NCBI GenBank assembly: GCA_964614655.1
Contig: CAZTPF010000003.1
Coordinates: forward strand, 39,833 to 103,832
DNA length: 64,000 nt
Direction of reading: 5' to 3'
Origin: Casp-actino8 sp964614655
Lineage (GTDB): Bacteria > Actinomycetota > Acidimicrobiia > Acidimicrobiales > Ilumatobacteraceae
The position numbers and the translations under genes are program-made. This document shows positions 42,230-50,275 of the stretch, piece by piece; within the stretch, counting starts at the first letter, position 1, and every line of letters begins with the position of its first letter. The notes beneath the pieces are model-generated. The model was not told the origin of the DNA. It saw nothing but the letters and a program-made list of their open reading frames with translations, and searched no databases.

Positions 42230-43305
42230 ATGCCCACGCTGATCCCGACACCGAAGATCTGGATGAACGGTGAACTCGTCGACTGGGACAAGGCGCAGGT
42301 GCACGTGCTCACGCACACGCTCCATTACGGCACCGGTGTGTTCGAGGGAATTCGTGCCTACGAGACCGATCAGGGTCCGGCCATCTTCCGCCTGACCGAG
42401 CACATCGAGCGCCTGTTCCGCAGTGCGCACATTCTCGGCATGAAGATCCCGTACACGGTCGACGAGATCATCCGGGCTACCAAGGAAACCGTCGCGTCCA
42501 CCGGACTCGCCTCGTGCTACGTGCGGCCGCTCGCGTACTACGGGTACGGCGAGATGGGTCTCAACACGTTGCCGTGCAAAGTCGACGTGGCCATCGCGTG
42601 CTGGCCGTGGGGTGCCTACCTCGGAGACGACGCGCTCACCAAGGGCGTGCGGATGAAGATCTCGTCGTGGACGCGTCACGATCACAACACCATGCCGCCG
42701 GCCGCCAAGACCGTCGGCAACTACGTGAATTCGTCACTGGCCAAGGNNNNNNNNNNNNNNNNNNNNNNNNNNNNNNNNNNNNNNNNNNNNNNNNNNNNNN
42801 NNNNNNNNNNNNNNNNNNNNNNNNNNNNNNNNNNNNNNNNNNNNNNATGCCGCCGGCCGCCAAGACCGTCGGCAACTACGTGAATTCGTCACTGGCCAAG
42901 GTCGAAGCCCTGAACGCCGGTTACGACGAGGCGATCATGTTGGCACCCAACGGTCTCGTGGCCGAATGCACCGGAGAGAACATCTTCTGCAGCCGAAACG
43001 GTGTGGTTCTCACACCGCCTTTGTCGGCCGGTGCTCTCGAAGGCATCACTCAGAACACGGTCATGACGCTGGCCGCCGATCTCGGTATCGACATGCGGGT
43101 CGACAACATCGCTCGCAGCGATCTGTACATCGCCGACGAACTCTTCGTGTGCGGAACGGCCGCCGAAGTGAGCGCCGTTCGCTCGGTCGACGATCGCGAC
43201 ATTCCGTGTCCGGGGCCGGTCACCACTCAGATCGGTCAGCTCTACGGTCGTGTGGTGCGCGGTGAAGAGGCCAAGTACCGCGCCTGGTGCGAACTCGCCA
43301 ACTGA
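42230..43305 (+). CDS. ilvE: Branched-chain amino acid aminotransferase (split by a false assembly gap)
   Basis: Last step of Leu, Ile and Val synthesis; fold-type IV PLP enzyme. GVFEGIRAYET and YVRPLAYYGYGEMG are clear. The PLP lysine K160 (PPAAKTVGNYVNSS) falls inside the 55-bp sequence duplicated on both sides of the N run. Removing the Ns and one copy (155 bp) leaves 921 bp, an intact 306-residue protein ending in ECTGENIF...CGTAAEVSAVRSVDDR. As deposited the frame is broken. GGAG lies before the ATG. Confidence 0.93.
42692..42746. repeat. 55-bp contig-end duplicate, left copy
   Basis: Identical to 42847-42901. Same length as the pair around 8667-8766, pointing to one assembler setting. 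Confidence 0.95.
42747..42846. other. Assembly gap of exactly 100 N
   Basis: 100 unknown bases inside ilvE. The flanking 55-bp identity implies no sequence is missing. Confidence 0.97.
42847..42901. repeat. 55-bp contig-end duplicate, right copy
   Basis: Second copy of 42692-42746; encodes the PLP-lysine region of ilvE. Confidence 0.95.
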
Positions 43306-43309
43306 TCGA

Positions 43310-44314
43310 CTACGACCGGTGGTCGCGGCGGCGGGCGGCGAGTCCGCCGAGGCATTCGAACGCCAAGCGATGGGCCACGTTGACGGTGAGTTCACTCACG
43401 TCGTAGGCCGGGGCCACCTCCACGACGTCGATGCCCACCACTGAGTGTCGACGGCAGATCTCGCGAACCATCCGCAACAGATCGGCGGCCACGATTCCGC
43501 CGGGTTCGGGGGTCCCGGTGCCGGGCGCATACGACGGATCGAGCGCGTCGACGTCGATCGAGACGTACAGATGGTCGGCCATCGACAGAGCATGAGAGAT
43601 CGCGTCGTCCATGACGGTCTGGAAGCCGCGCTCCCAGATCTCCTGCATCGTGAACCAGCGCATCCCTTGCGATGCCATCCAATCGAAGACGTCCTTCGGT
43701 GGCCAGTAGCCGCGCAAGCCCACCTGTACGAAGTGGGTGCCGGGAACTGCACCACTCTCGACGAGCCGTCGCATCGGCGTTCCGTGACTGGCCAGGTTTC
43801 CGTCGACTCGATCGGCGGTGTCGGCGTGGGCGTCGAAGTGCACGATGCCGACGTTGCCGTGTCCGTAGTGATCGGCGACCGCCGTGGCGGCTGGCCAGGT
43901 GATCGAGTGATCGCCGCCGAGGACGATCGGGACGATGCTGCGAGATGCCACCTCGCTCACCCGCTTCTTGATGTTGGCGTGGCTCGTCTCGGTGTCACCG
44001 TGGGGGCAGTGGGCGTCGCCGTAGTCGACGACCTCGAGGTGATCGAAGATCTCGATGTCGAGATCCATGTGGTACGTGCCGGGTTCGTAGGCGAGAGTTC
44101 GGATGGCACGCGGGCCGAAGCGAGCACCGGGTCGGTTCGAGGTCGCCAGATCGAACGGTGCGCCGACGATCGCCACATCGGGTCGCCAGGCGTCGAGATG
44201 CTCGGGATCGGTGAGGAATGGTCGCTGACCGAACGTCGACAGTCCTCCGAAGACGTACCCGAGGTCGAGTTGCTCACGTAAACCGGGGGAGAGTTCACGG
44301 CGTGGTTCGCTCAC
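43310..44314 (-). CDS. speB: Agmatinase/arginase-family ureohydrolase
   Basis: 334 residues. The binuclear manganese ligands are in VLGGDHSITWP, VHFDAHADT and SIDVDALDPSYAPGTGTPEPGG. The family includes agmatinase, guanidinobutyrase and guanidinopropionase; the substrate loop does not decide between them, so the symbol is provisional. GTG start 6 nt after TAGGTT (44326-44321), leaderless. Three 16-bp direct repeats lie immediately upstream of that -10 box. Convergent with ilvE, 4 bp apart. Confidence 0.85.
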   Translation of the reverse strand: MSEPRRELSPGLREQLDLGYVFGGLSTFGQRPFLTDPEHLDAWRPDVAIVGAPFDLATSNRPGARFGPRAIRTLAYEPGTYHMDLDIEIFDHLEVVDYGDAHCPHGDTETSHANIKKRVSEVASRSIVPIVLGGDHSITWPAATAVADHYGHGNVGIVHFDAHADTADRVDGNLASHGTPMRRLVESGAVPGTHFVQVGLRGYWPPKDVFDWMASQGMRWFTMQEIWERGFQTVMDDAISHALSMADHLYVSIDVDALDPSYAPGTGTPEPGGIVAADLLRMVREICRRHSVVGIDVVEVAPAYDVSELTVNVAHRLAFECLGGLAARRRDHRS

Positions 44315-44326
44315 GTCCTCAACCTA

Positions 44327-44370
44327 ACCATGATCGTGCCTCACCATGATCGTGCCGCACCATGATCGAG
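44327..44370. repeat. Three 16-bp direct repeats upstream of speB
   Basis: ACCATGATCGTGCCTC, ACCATGATCGTGCCGC and ACCATGATCGAG (2.75 units). Each contains the near-palindrome CATGATCGTG. They start next to the speB -10 box and cover its -35 area, so they look like an operator. Confidence 0.6.
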
Positions 44371-44700
44371 ATGGCGGACGTGCGAGAGCCCCGGGCGGTG
44401 CTGCCGTCGTCGGCGCTCCTCCCGGGGCTCCCAGGTCGGAGGCATCCACCTGTTCGCAGTCGACGGTTGTTACCGTTCGTCCGCTCACTTGCTCGCCCGT
44501 CGGAGTTGCCCCCGGCGGGCGAGTTCCATGTCGGGCCGCTGCAGCGGGCTGCGCGAGCCGTGGTGGAACCCCCTTCCCGAACCGCTCGATCCCGGTGTCC
44601 CTAGTCGGGCAGATGGAACCTCCCCCTACCTGGCGGTGGACAACCGGGCCGAACGAATCGGAGAGCTGACTGTGGCGGATGGAAAAGTCCTGGTCAAGAG
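44371..44700. other. 330-bp intergenic stretch without a convincing gene
   Basis: Short open frames on the plus strand have Pro/Arg/Ser-rich, shadow-like composition and no family. One hairpin stands out: CTCGCCCG (44492-44499) and CGGGCGAG (44516-44523). I looked for RNase P, tmRNA and SRP RNA hallmarks and saw none. It may hold an unrecognised RNA or only leader sequence. Confidence 0.5.
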
Positions 44701-44708
44701 GGATTTCG

Positions 44709-44737
44709 GGAATTCACAGGGTTATCCACCGAATTCC
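44709..44737. repeat. GGAATTC inverted repeat around a DnaA-box-like 9-mer
   Basis: GGAATTC (44709-44715) and GAATTCC (44731-44737) enclose TTATCCACC (44722-44730), which differs from the DnaA box TTATCCACA at one position. Confidence 0.5.
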
Positions 44738-44774
44738 TCGGAGATCCACAGCACCAGCCGGGTTCACCCACAGG

Positions 44775-44807
44775 TCGTCCACACGTCGTCCACATGTCGT
44801 CCACGTG
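44775..44807. repeat. Three 11-bp-phased TCGTCCAC repeats
   Basis: TCGTCCACACG, TCGTCCACATG and TCGTCCACGTG in direct tandem, exactly 11 bp apart (44775, 44786, 44797). They resemble the actinobacterial DnaA box TTGTCCACA and end about 35 bp before the likely cimA promoter. Confidence 0.6.
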
Positions 44808-44840
44808 TCACCCCGAATCCTCGGGAGTCAGGGAGGTTGG

Positions 44841-44871
44841 TTGACGGAGGTGCCGACAGCCGGTTGACTAA
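44841..44871 (+). promoter_or_regulatory. Likely promoter of the cimA leader
   Basis: TTGACG (44841-44846) is a good -35. At 17 bp spacing the -10 would be TTGACT (44864-44869), or GACTAA (44866-44871) at 19 bp. The leader ATG follows at 44879. Confidence 0.5.
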
Positions 44872-44878
44872 CGAGGTG

Positions 44879-44920
44879 ATGAACGTGTTCCGCAACTCGA
44901 CCATCATCATTATCCGGTAG
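44879..44920 (+). CDS. cimA leader peptide MNVFRNSTIIIIR
   Basis: 13 codons with four consecutive isoleucine codons (ATC ATC ATT ATC) two codons before the TAG stop. It is followed at once by a hairpin and then an intrinsic terminator, and next comes citramalate synthase, an isoleucine-pathway enzyme. The codon choice and the enzyme match, which strongly supports ribosome-mediated attenuation by Ile-tRNA level. The ATG may start with an upstream in-frame GTG (44876). GAGG just upstream is close for a ribosome-binding site. Confidence 0.85.
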   Translation: MNVFRNSTIIIIR

Positions 44921-44940
44921 CGCACGGGTTCTCCCGTGCG
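44921..44940 (+). promoter_or_regulatory. First hairpin of the cimA attenuator
   Basis: CGCACGGG-TTCT-CCCGTGCG, a perfect 8-bp stem (9 bp if the last base of the leader stop and C44941 pair). It abuts the leader stop codon, so a ribosome at the stop would disrupt it. Confidence 0.75.
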
Positions 44941-44944
44941 CCGA

Positions 44945-44968
44945 CGCCGCCCTTCGGGCGGCGTTTTT
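44945..44968 (+). terminator. Intrinsic terminator of the cimA attenuator
   Basis: CGCCGCCC-TTC-GGGCGGCG followed by TTTTT. It lies 45 bp before the cimA start codon. Confidence 0.9.
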
Positions 44969-45012
44969 GTTTCCCGCAACGACTCTCGCAACTCACACGA
45001 AACGGATCAGAC

Positions 45013-46596
45013 ATGAGCGACATGATCGAAGTGTTCGACACCACACTGCGCGACGGCCTTCAGGTGGAAGGCGTGTCGGCATCGGTGGAGGACAAGTTGC
45101 GTATTGCCGAGCAACTCGACCATCTCGGTGTTCACTTCATCGAAGGCGGTTGGCCGGGAGCGAATCCGAAGGACATCGAGTTCTTCGAGCGCGCCGCGCG
45201 CGATCTGAAGTTCGAGTCGAGCACCCTCGTGGCCTTCGGGTCGACGCGACGTCCGCGTGGCAAGGTCGACGACGACGCCACTTTGCGCCATCTCATCGAC
45301 GCTGGAACGAGTGCGGTGTGCATCGTCGCCAAGAGCTGGGACTACCACGTCCTCAACGCTCTGCAGACGACGCTCGAAGAGGGTGAGGCGATGATCGCCG
45401 ATTCGGTCGAGTACCTGGTCGGGAACGGTCGTCGGGTCCTGGTCGACATGGAGCATTTCTTCGACGGCTTCAAGCGGAACCAGGAGTTCGCACTTCGCGC
45501 CATCGAAGCCGCCGTGGTGAAGGGCGCAAGTCACCTCGTGCTCTGCGACACCAACGGGGGCAGCTTGCCGCACGAGGTGCAAGAGATCGTCGCGGCCGTG
45601 AAGAGCCACGTGGGTGACGATGCGACCATCGGAATCCACTGTCACGACGACACCGGATGTGCGGTGGCCAACTCGATGGCCGCGGTCCTGGCTGGGGCGC
45701 GTCATGTTCAAGGAACTCTGAACGGTCTCGGCGAGAGAACCGGCAACACCAATCTCACCACCGTCATCCCGAACCTCCAGCTGAAGCTGGGCTACGAGTG
45801 CCTTCCGGAAGGTCGTCTCGAACGTCTCACTGCGGTGAGCAACCACGTGGCCGAGGTACTGAACCGTCCCATGAATCCGCAGGCGCCGTACGTCGGCACC
45901 TCGGCGTTCGCTCACAAGGCCGGCTTGCACGTGAGCGCCATCGCTCGAGCCAAGGATGCGTACGAGCACGTCGACCCCGAACTGGTGGGCAACGGCACGC
46001 GTTTCGTCGTGAGCGAGATGGCCGGCCGCGCCACCATCACCATGAAGGCCGACGAACTCGGGTTGGAGATGGATGGTCCGGCCGTCAACCAGGTGATCGA
46101 CGATCTGAAGCGTCTCGAGCACGAGGGCTATCACTTCGAGGCCGCCGACGCCTCGCTCGAACTCCTGATGCGCCGGGCCACCGGCTGGCAGCAGGACTTC
46201 TTCCGTGTCGAGAGCATGCGCGTGATCACCGACGAGACGATGGCCGGCGACTTCACCACCGAAGCCACCGTCAAGGTGTGGGTCGGACCCGACGGCTCGG
46301 CATCACGTCATGTGCACACCGCCGAGGGGAACGGCCCGGTCAACGCGATCGACAAGGCGCTGCGCGCCGCGGTGCTCGACGCCTATCCGCAACTCGGCCG
46401 GATCCACCTCACCGACTACAAGGTGCGCATCCTCGACGGTGCGACGGCGACCGGAGCGGTCACACGAGTTCTTCTCGACGCCACCGATGGCGAGAGTTCC
46501 TGGACCACCATCGGGGTGAGTAGCAACATCATCGAAGCGTCGTGGCGGGCGCTCGAGGAATCGTTGGTCTACGGCCTCCTGCACACGTCGGCCTGA
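45013..46596 (+). CDS. cimA: (R)-Citramalate synthase
   Basis: 527 residues. It condenses pyruvate and acetyl-CoA to citramalate, the threonine-independent entry to isoleucine; LeuCD and LeuB then act on the product. N-terminal VFDTTLRDGLQ, ESSTLVAFGSTRRP, DMEHFFDGFK, HCHDDTGCAVANS and GERTGNTNLTT match the CimA type rather than LeuA; a C-terminal regulatory domain starts near residue 400. The upstream leader with four Ile codons independently supports the isoleucine role. Confidence 0.94.
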   Translation: MSDMIEVFDTTLRDGLQVEGVSASVEDKLRIAEQLDHLGVHFIEGGWPGANPKDIEFFERAARDLKFESSTLVAFGSTRRPRGKVDDDATLRHLIDAGTSAVCIVAKSWDYHVLNALQTTLEEGEAMIADSVEYLVGNGRRVLVDMEHFFDGFKRNQEFALRAIEAAVVKGASHLVLCDTNGGSLPHEVQEIVAAVKSHVGDDATIGIHCHDDTGCAVANSMAAVLAGARHVQGTLNGLGERTGNTNLTTVIPNLQLKLGYECLPEGRLERLTAVSNHVAEVLNRPMNPQAPYVGTSAFAHKAGLHVSAIARAKDAYEHVDPELVGNGTRFVVSEMAGRATITMKADELGLEMDGPAVNQVIDDLKRLEHEGYHFEAADASLELLMRRATGWQQDFFRVESMRVITDETMAGDFTTEATVKVWVGPDGSASRHVHTAEGNGPVNAIDKALRAAVLDAYPQLGRIHLTDYKVRILDGATATGAVTRVLLDATDGESSWTTIGVSSNIIEASWRALEESLVYGLLHTSA

Positions 46597-46628
46597 CGCG
46601 TCGAGTCCACCAGCACTACGCTTCGCCC

Positions 46629-47147
46629 ATGGCCGCCCCCCGCTACGCCCCCACACCCGTGATCGACGACGTGCGTACCTATGCGTCGCCCGATGTCGTG
46701 CCGTCGCCGTGGTCGCCCGACCGTCCGGCCGATCTCGATGCCGGCCAGCCGACGGGGGAGCGGCTCGGTCATCAGGGTCCCGATCAGGGTTACGGACTCA
46801 CGTTGGCGCGACGGTTCCGCGACCGGCTCCACGTCGGAGAACTCCACGTCGACGACGCGGTGCGAGGATGCCTGAACATCGCCCTGCGCCGGGCCTCGTT
46901 GTTCGGACGGGCTCCGGTGATCCACGATCTCACGATCGCCTTCACGATGTGGGGCTTCCTCGACTCGAATCCACCGGCTGATCTGGTGGCGCGTCGGGTC
47001 GAGTTGTTCGAAGGTGTCGGGCACGTGCATCACTACAAAGAAGCGCGTGCCATCGTCGATCTGGTCCCCGAGGCGACGCTTCGCAGCACGCCGGCCCAGA
47101 TCGAAGCTCGCTACCCCGGATCGTGGCGCGAGTTGACCGGCGCGTGA
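46629..47147 (+). CDS. Conserved-looking hypothetical protein
   Basis: 172 residues. A proline-rich N-terminal third is followed by a region with GYGLTLARRFRDRLHVGELHVDDAVRGC and TIAFTMWGFLD, mostly helical, and a YPGSWRELTG end. No signal peptide. TACGCT lies 6 nt before the ATG, so it has its own leaderless promoter even though it follows cimA by 32 bp. No family recognised. Confidence 0.75.
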   Translation: MAAPRYAPTPVIDDVRTYASPDVVPSPWSPDRPADLDAGQPTGERLGHQGPDQGYGLTLARRFRDRLHVGELHVDDAVRGCLNIALRRASLFGRAPVIHDLTIAFTMWGFLDSNPPADLVARRVELFEGVGHVHHYKEARAIVDLVPEATLRSTPAQIEARYPGSWRELTGA

Positions 47148-47198
47148 CGTCGATCGCCCACATGGCGTATTACCGGCCGGTCACTTAGCCTGTCGGGC

Positions 47199-48965
47199 GT
47201 GACCGACTACCGCGCTCCTCTCAACGACATCGACTTCGTCCTCAACCGCGTCTGCGGTCTCGACCGCTTGCTCGAGATGCCCGGCTACACGGCGGCCGAC
47301 TCCGCCATGGTGCGGGACCTTCTCGCCGAAGCGGCTCGATTCATGGAGGAAAAGTTGGCTCCGCTCAACCGGGTGGGCGACACCTTCGGCGTGAAGCGCC
47401 ACGACGACGGAAACATCACCACGGCCCCCGGCTTCCGCGAGGCCTATCAGGCCTACGTGAACGCCGGTTGGGGTGCGGTTCCGTTCGACGAAGGGTTTGG
47501 CGGCGGCGGTTTCCCGTGGATGGTCGGCATCGCCATCCAGGAGATGATGACCGCGGCCAACATGGCCTTCTCGATGTGTCCTCTCCTCACTCAGGGCGCC
47601 ATCGACGCCATCGCTCATCACGGCAGCGAAGAGCAGAAGATGACCTATCTGCCCAAGATGATCACCGGCGAGTGGACCGGGACGATGAACCTCACCGAAC
47701 CCGATGCCGGAAGCGATGTCGGCGCCGTGCGCACCAAAGCAGTTCGCCAGGACGACGGCTCGTACCTCATCTCCGGGACCAAGATCTACATCTCGTTCGG
47801 TGAGCACGACATGGCCGACAACATCGTGCACCTCGTTCTCGCCCGAACTCCCGATGCGCCCCCGGGAACCAAGGGAATCTCGTGTTTCATCGTGCCGAAG
47901 TTCTTGTTGAATCCCGACGGTTCGCTCGGAAAGCGCAACGACATCACGTGCGTGTCGGTCGAGCACAAGTTGGGCATCCACGCCAGCCCCACGTGTGTTC
48001 TGTCGTACGGAGACGACGGCGGTGCGGTGGGATACCTCATCGGTGAAGAGAACCGCGGCATGCAGTACATGTTCACGATGATGAACCAGGCGCGTCTGTC
48101 GGTCGGGCTCCAAGGTCTTTCGCTCGGCGACCGGGCGTATCAGCAATCGCTCCAGTACGCGCGCGATCGACGGCAGGGCCGAGCGCCGGGTGCACCGGCG
48201 GGCGAAGCGTCGCCGATCATCGACCATCCCGACGTGAAGCGCATGCTCCTCACCATGAAGACCACCCTCGAAGCCTTGCGACGACTCACGTACTGGAACG
48301 CTGCGTGTCTCGATGTCGCAAGCCACCATCCCGACCCCGCCGAGCGTGAGTGGGCGGCCGATCTGGCTGCGTTGCTCACGCCGCTGTCGAAGGGTTGGGG
48401 CACCGACATGGGTGTCGAACTCACCGGTCTCGCCGTTCAGATCCACGGCGGGATGGGATTCGTGGAGGAGACCGGAGTCGCGCAGCACTACCGCGACGCG
48501 CGCATCACCACGATCTACGAAGGCACGAACGGTATCCAGGCCATCGACCTGGTCGGTCGCAAGATCGGGATGCGCGGTGGTGCGGTGATCGTGCGTCACC
48601 TCGACGCGATCGACGACGTGTGCAAGCGACTCGACGCCCATGCCGATCTGGTCGCGACGGCCTCGGCGCTGCGCACCTCGGTGGCCGCTACTCGTTCGGC
48701 CACGACCTGGCTCGCTGAGCACGGTTCCGATCCGGTGGCCATGTTGTCGGGTGCCACTCCGTATCTGCGACTGCTGAGCACCGTGACCGGCGGGTTCCTG
48801 CTCGCCGAATCGGCACTCATCGCCCGAGATCAGGGTCTCGACGACGCGGTCGTGGCCGAACGGGTCGCCTCGGCCCGCTTCTTCTGTGAGCAGTTGATGC
48901 CGGCGGCCGACGGTCTCGTCGCAGCCGTGACCGGCGATCCGAACCTGCTCATGGCATCGATCTAG
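47199..48965 (+). CDS. Acyl-CoA dehydrogenase (long, ~590-residue type)
   Basis: 588 residues. FAD-dependent alpha,beta-desaturation of acyl-CoA. NLTEPDAGSDVGAVRTKA and the FAD-site segments are clear; the catalytic-base motif is RITTIYEGTNGIQAIDLVGRK. The ~200 extra residues include an N-terminal extension and a C-terminal four-helix segment typical of AcdA/FadE5-like enzymes on long or broad substrates. GTG start 7 nt after TAGCCT. It is convergent with, and overlaps by 4 bp, a double TetR gene that could regulate fatty-acid genes (inference). Confidence 0.92.
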   Translation: MTDYRAPLNDIDFVLNRVCGLDRLLEMPGYTAADSAMVRDLLAEAARFMEEKLAPLNRVGDTFGVKRHDDGNITTAPGFREAYQAYVNAGWGAVPFDEGFGGGGFPWMVGIAIQEMMTAANMAFSMCPLLTQGAIDAIAHHGSEEQKMTYLPKMITGEWTGTMNLTEPDAGSDVGAVRTKAVRQDDGSYLISGTKIYISFGEHDMADNIVHLVLARTPDAPPGTKGISCFIVPKFLLNPDGSLGKRNDITCVSVEHKLGIHASPTCVLSYGDDGGAVGYLIGEENRGMQYMFTMMNQARLSVGLQGLSLGDRAYQQSLQYARDRRQGRAPGAPAGEASPIIDHPDVKRMLLTMKTTLEALRRLTYWNAACLDVASHHPDPAEREWAADLAALLTPLSKGWGTDMGVELTGLAVQIHGGMGFVEETGVAQHYRDARITTIYEGTNGIQAIDLVGRKIGMRGGAVIVRHLDAIDDVCKRLDAHADLVATASALRTSVAATRSATTWLAEHGSDPVAMLSGATPYLRLLSTVTGGFLLAESALIARDQGLDDAVVAERVASARFFCEQLMPAADGLVAAVTGDPNLLMASI

Positions 48966-50209
48966 GCCGATTCGGCGACGCGATTCGCTCCAGTCGCCGA
49001 GGCCTTCGTCGATTCCTCGAGGGTTTGCACCACCGGCTCGAAGAGCACCCGGAGGTCGAGTTCGTCGAAACCTCCGACGAGTTCCTGGAGGAGCATCGCG
49101 CCGAAGGCGCTCGCCCTGATCAGTCTGATGGCCCGGTAGGTGGCGGTTTCGTCGAACGTCAACGCTCGTGCGATGTCGCGCGACACACTGCGGTTGACGG
49201 TGATGTCGACTTGTCGGAGGGCGAGGCCGACGACTTCGTCGTGCATGCCCGCCAGCAGGAATTCGAGTCGGAGCAAGCGGTGGTCCCGGCTACTCGCTTG
49301 CAGCAGTGATCGATATTCCGACAACTTGTGCACGAGGAAGCGCTCCTGCCACGAGGACGATCGGTCCTCGGTGACGGCTGGTGTGATGGTGCGGCTCGAC
49401 TCGAAGACCGTGGTCAGGATCTTTCTCGCCACGTCGGCGAAGAGCTCGGGTCGTGTTCGGTACTGCGCGAACAGTTCGCTCGGTTGCAGTCCCGCAGCGC
49501 GGGCGATGCGTTGGGTGGTGGCGCGCTCGATGCCTCCGTGGGCGATGACGCGCGCTGCACCATTCACGATGGCGTCGCGCGCGACATCACCGGTGTCGAC
49601 TCGGAACTCGTCGGGAGGTCGGGGTGCGGGGAGTGGAAAGCGGCCGATCGGCTGATCGGAGTGGGCGAGGCGCGCGACTCGGCGAAGGAAGACCCAGTCG
49701 TCATGTTCGAAGAGGTCGACGGTCGAGAACATGAGGCATCCGAGAGCGGCCGTCATGAACGCCTTCTGCTTCTCGTGGACCGCATCGGAGCCGGCGTCGA
49801 TCCGAAGATCGTCGATCCATGACTGAAGATCGGGACGAACGACCTCGGCCAGTTCGGGAACCCGGGTGGCGGCGACGAGGACGCTCACACCGGGTCGGAG
49901 CGGTCCGTTCGGATTGGAGAGGGCTTTGGCGGCGGTGAGGTGGGCGACCTCCACGTCGGCGGTCAGCGCATCGACTCCGTTCTCGAGGAACATGCGCATC
50001 GGTGTGGCCATCCGGTTCTGCCAGAGGCCGACCATGATCTCGGCCGGATTCTCGTAACGCGCATACACCGCGCCGGTCGTGAGACCGGCCGATCGGGCGA
50101 GCTCGAGAGCGGCGATGCGATCGGGTCCGCGTTCGCGCAACAGTTCGAGGCCGGCATCGAGGAACAGTTCGTCGTTGCGGACGGCATCGGCGCGACGTCG
50201 GGAGGACAC
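48962..50209 (-). CDS. Transcriptional regulator with two tandem TetR units
   Basis: 415 residues, twice the usual TetR length. The first helix-turn-helix is at about 30-58 (IAALELARSAGLTTGAVYARYENPAEIM) and the second at about 229-257 (TTQRIARAAGLQPSELFAQYRTRPEL), each followed by its own helical ligand-domain region. Such a chain could bind DNA as a covalent pseudo-dimer. GTG start 8 nt after TAGCCT (50223-50218). It sits tail to tail with an acyl-CoA dehydrogenase gene. Target and ligand unknown. Confidence 0.82.
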   Translation of the reverse strand: MSSRRRADAVRNDELFLDAGLELLRERGPDRIAALELARSAGLTTGAVYARYENPAEIMVGLWQNRMATPMRMFLENGVDALTADVEVAHLTAAKALSNPNGPLRPGVSVLVAATRVPELAEVVRPDLQSWIDDLRIDAGSDAVHEKQKAFMTAALGCLMFSTVDLFEHDDWVFLRRVARLAHSDQPIGRFPLPAPRPPDEFRVDTGDVARDAIVNGAARVIAHGGIERATTQRIARAAGLQPSELFAQYRTRPELFADVARKILTTVFESSRTITPAVTEDRSSSWQERFLVHKLSEYRSLLQASSRDHRLLRLEFLLAGMHDEVVGLALRQVDITVNRSVSRDIARALTFDETATYRAIRLIRASAFGAMLLQELVGGFDELDLRVLFEPVVQTLEESTKASATGANRVAESA

Positions 50210-50275
50210 GGCCGGGCAGGCTAGCCCCAGATGTAGGGTCTACAGAAAATTCTTTCGGGCTCGTGATCAGGAGTT

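Noticed and set aside
44346..44669. 107-codon plus-strand frame in the pre-cimA intergenic region
   Set aside because: Starts inside the 16-bp repeats, Pro/Arg/Ser-rich, no ribosome-binding site and no homologous pattern.
44371..44700. RNase P, tmRNA or SRP RNA gene
   Set aside because: I searched by eye for their conserved cores and found none.
44709..44807. Chromosomal origin of replication
   Set aside because: Only a few imperfect DnaA-like boxes, no AT-rich unwinding region and no dnaA/dnaN/rpmH nearby.
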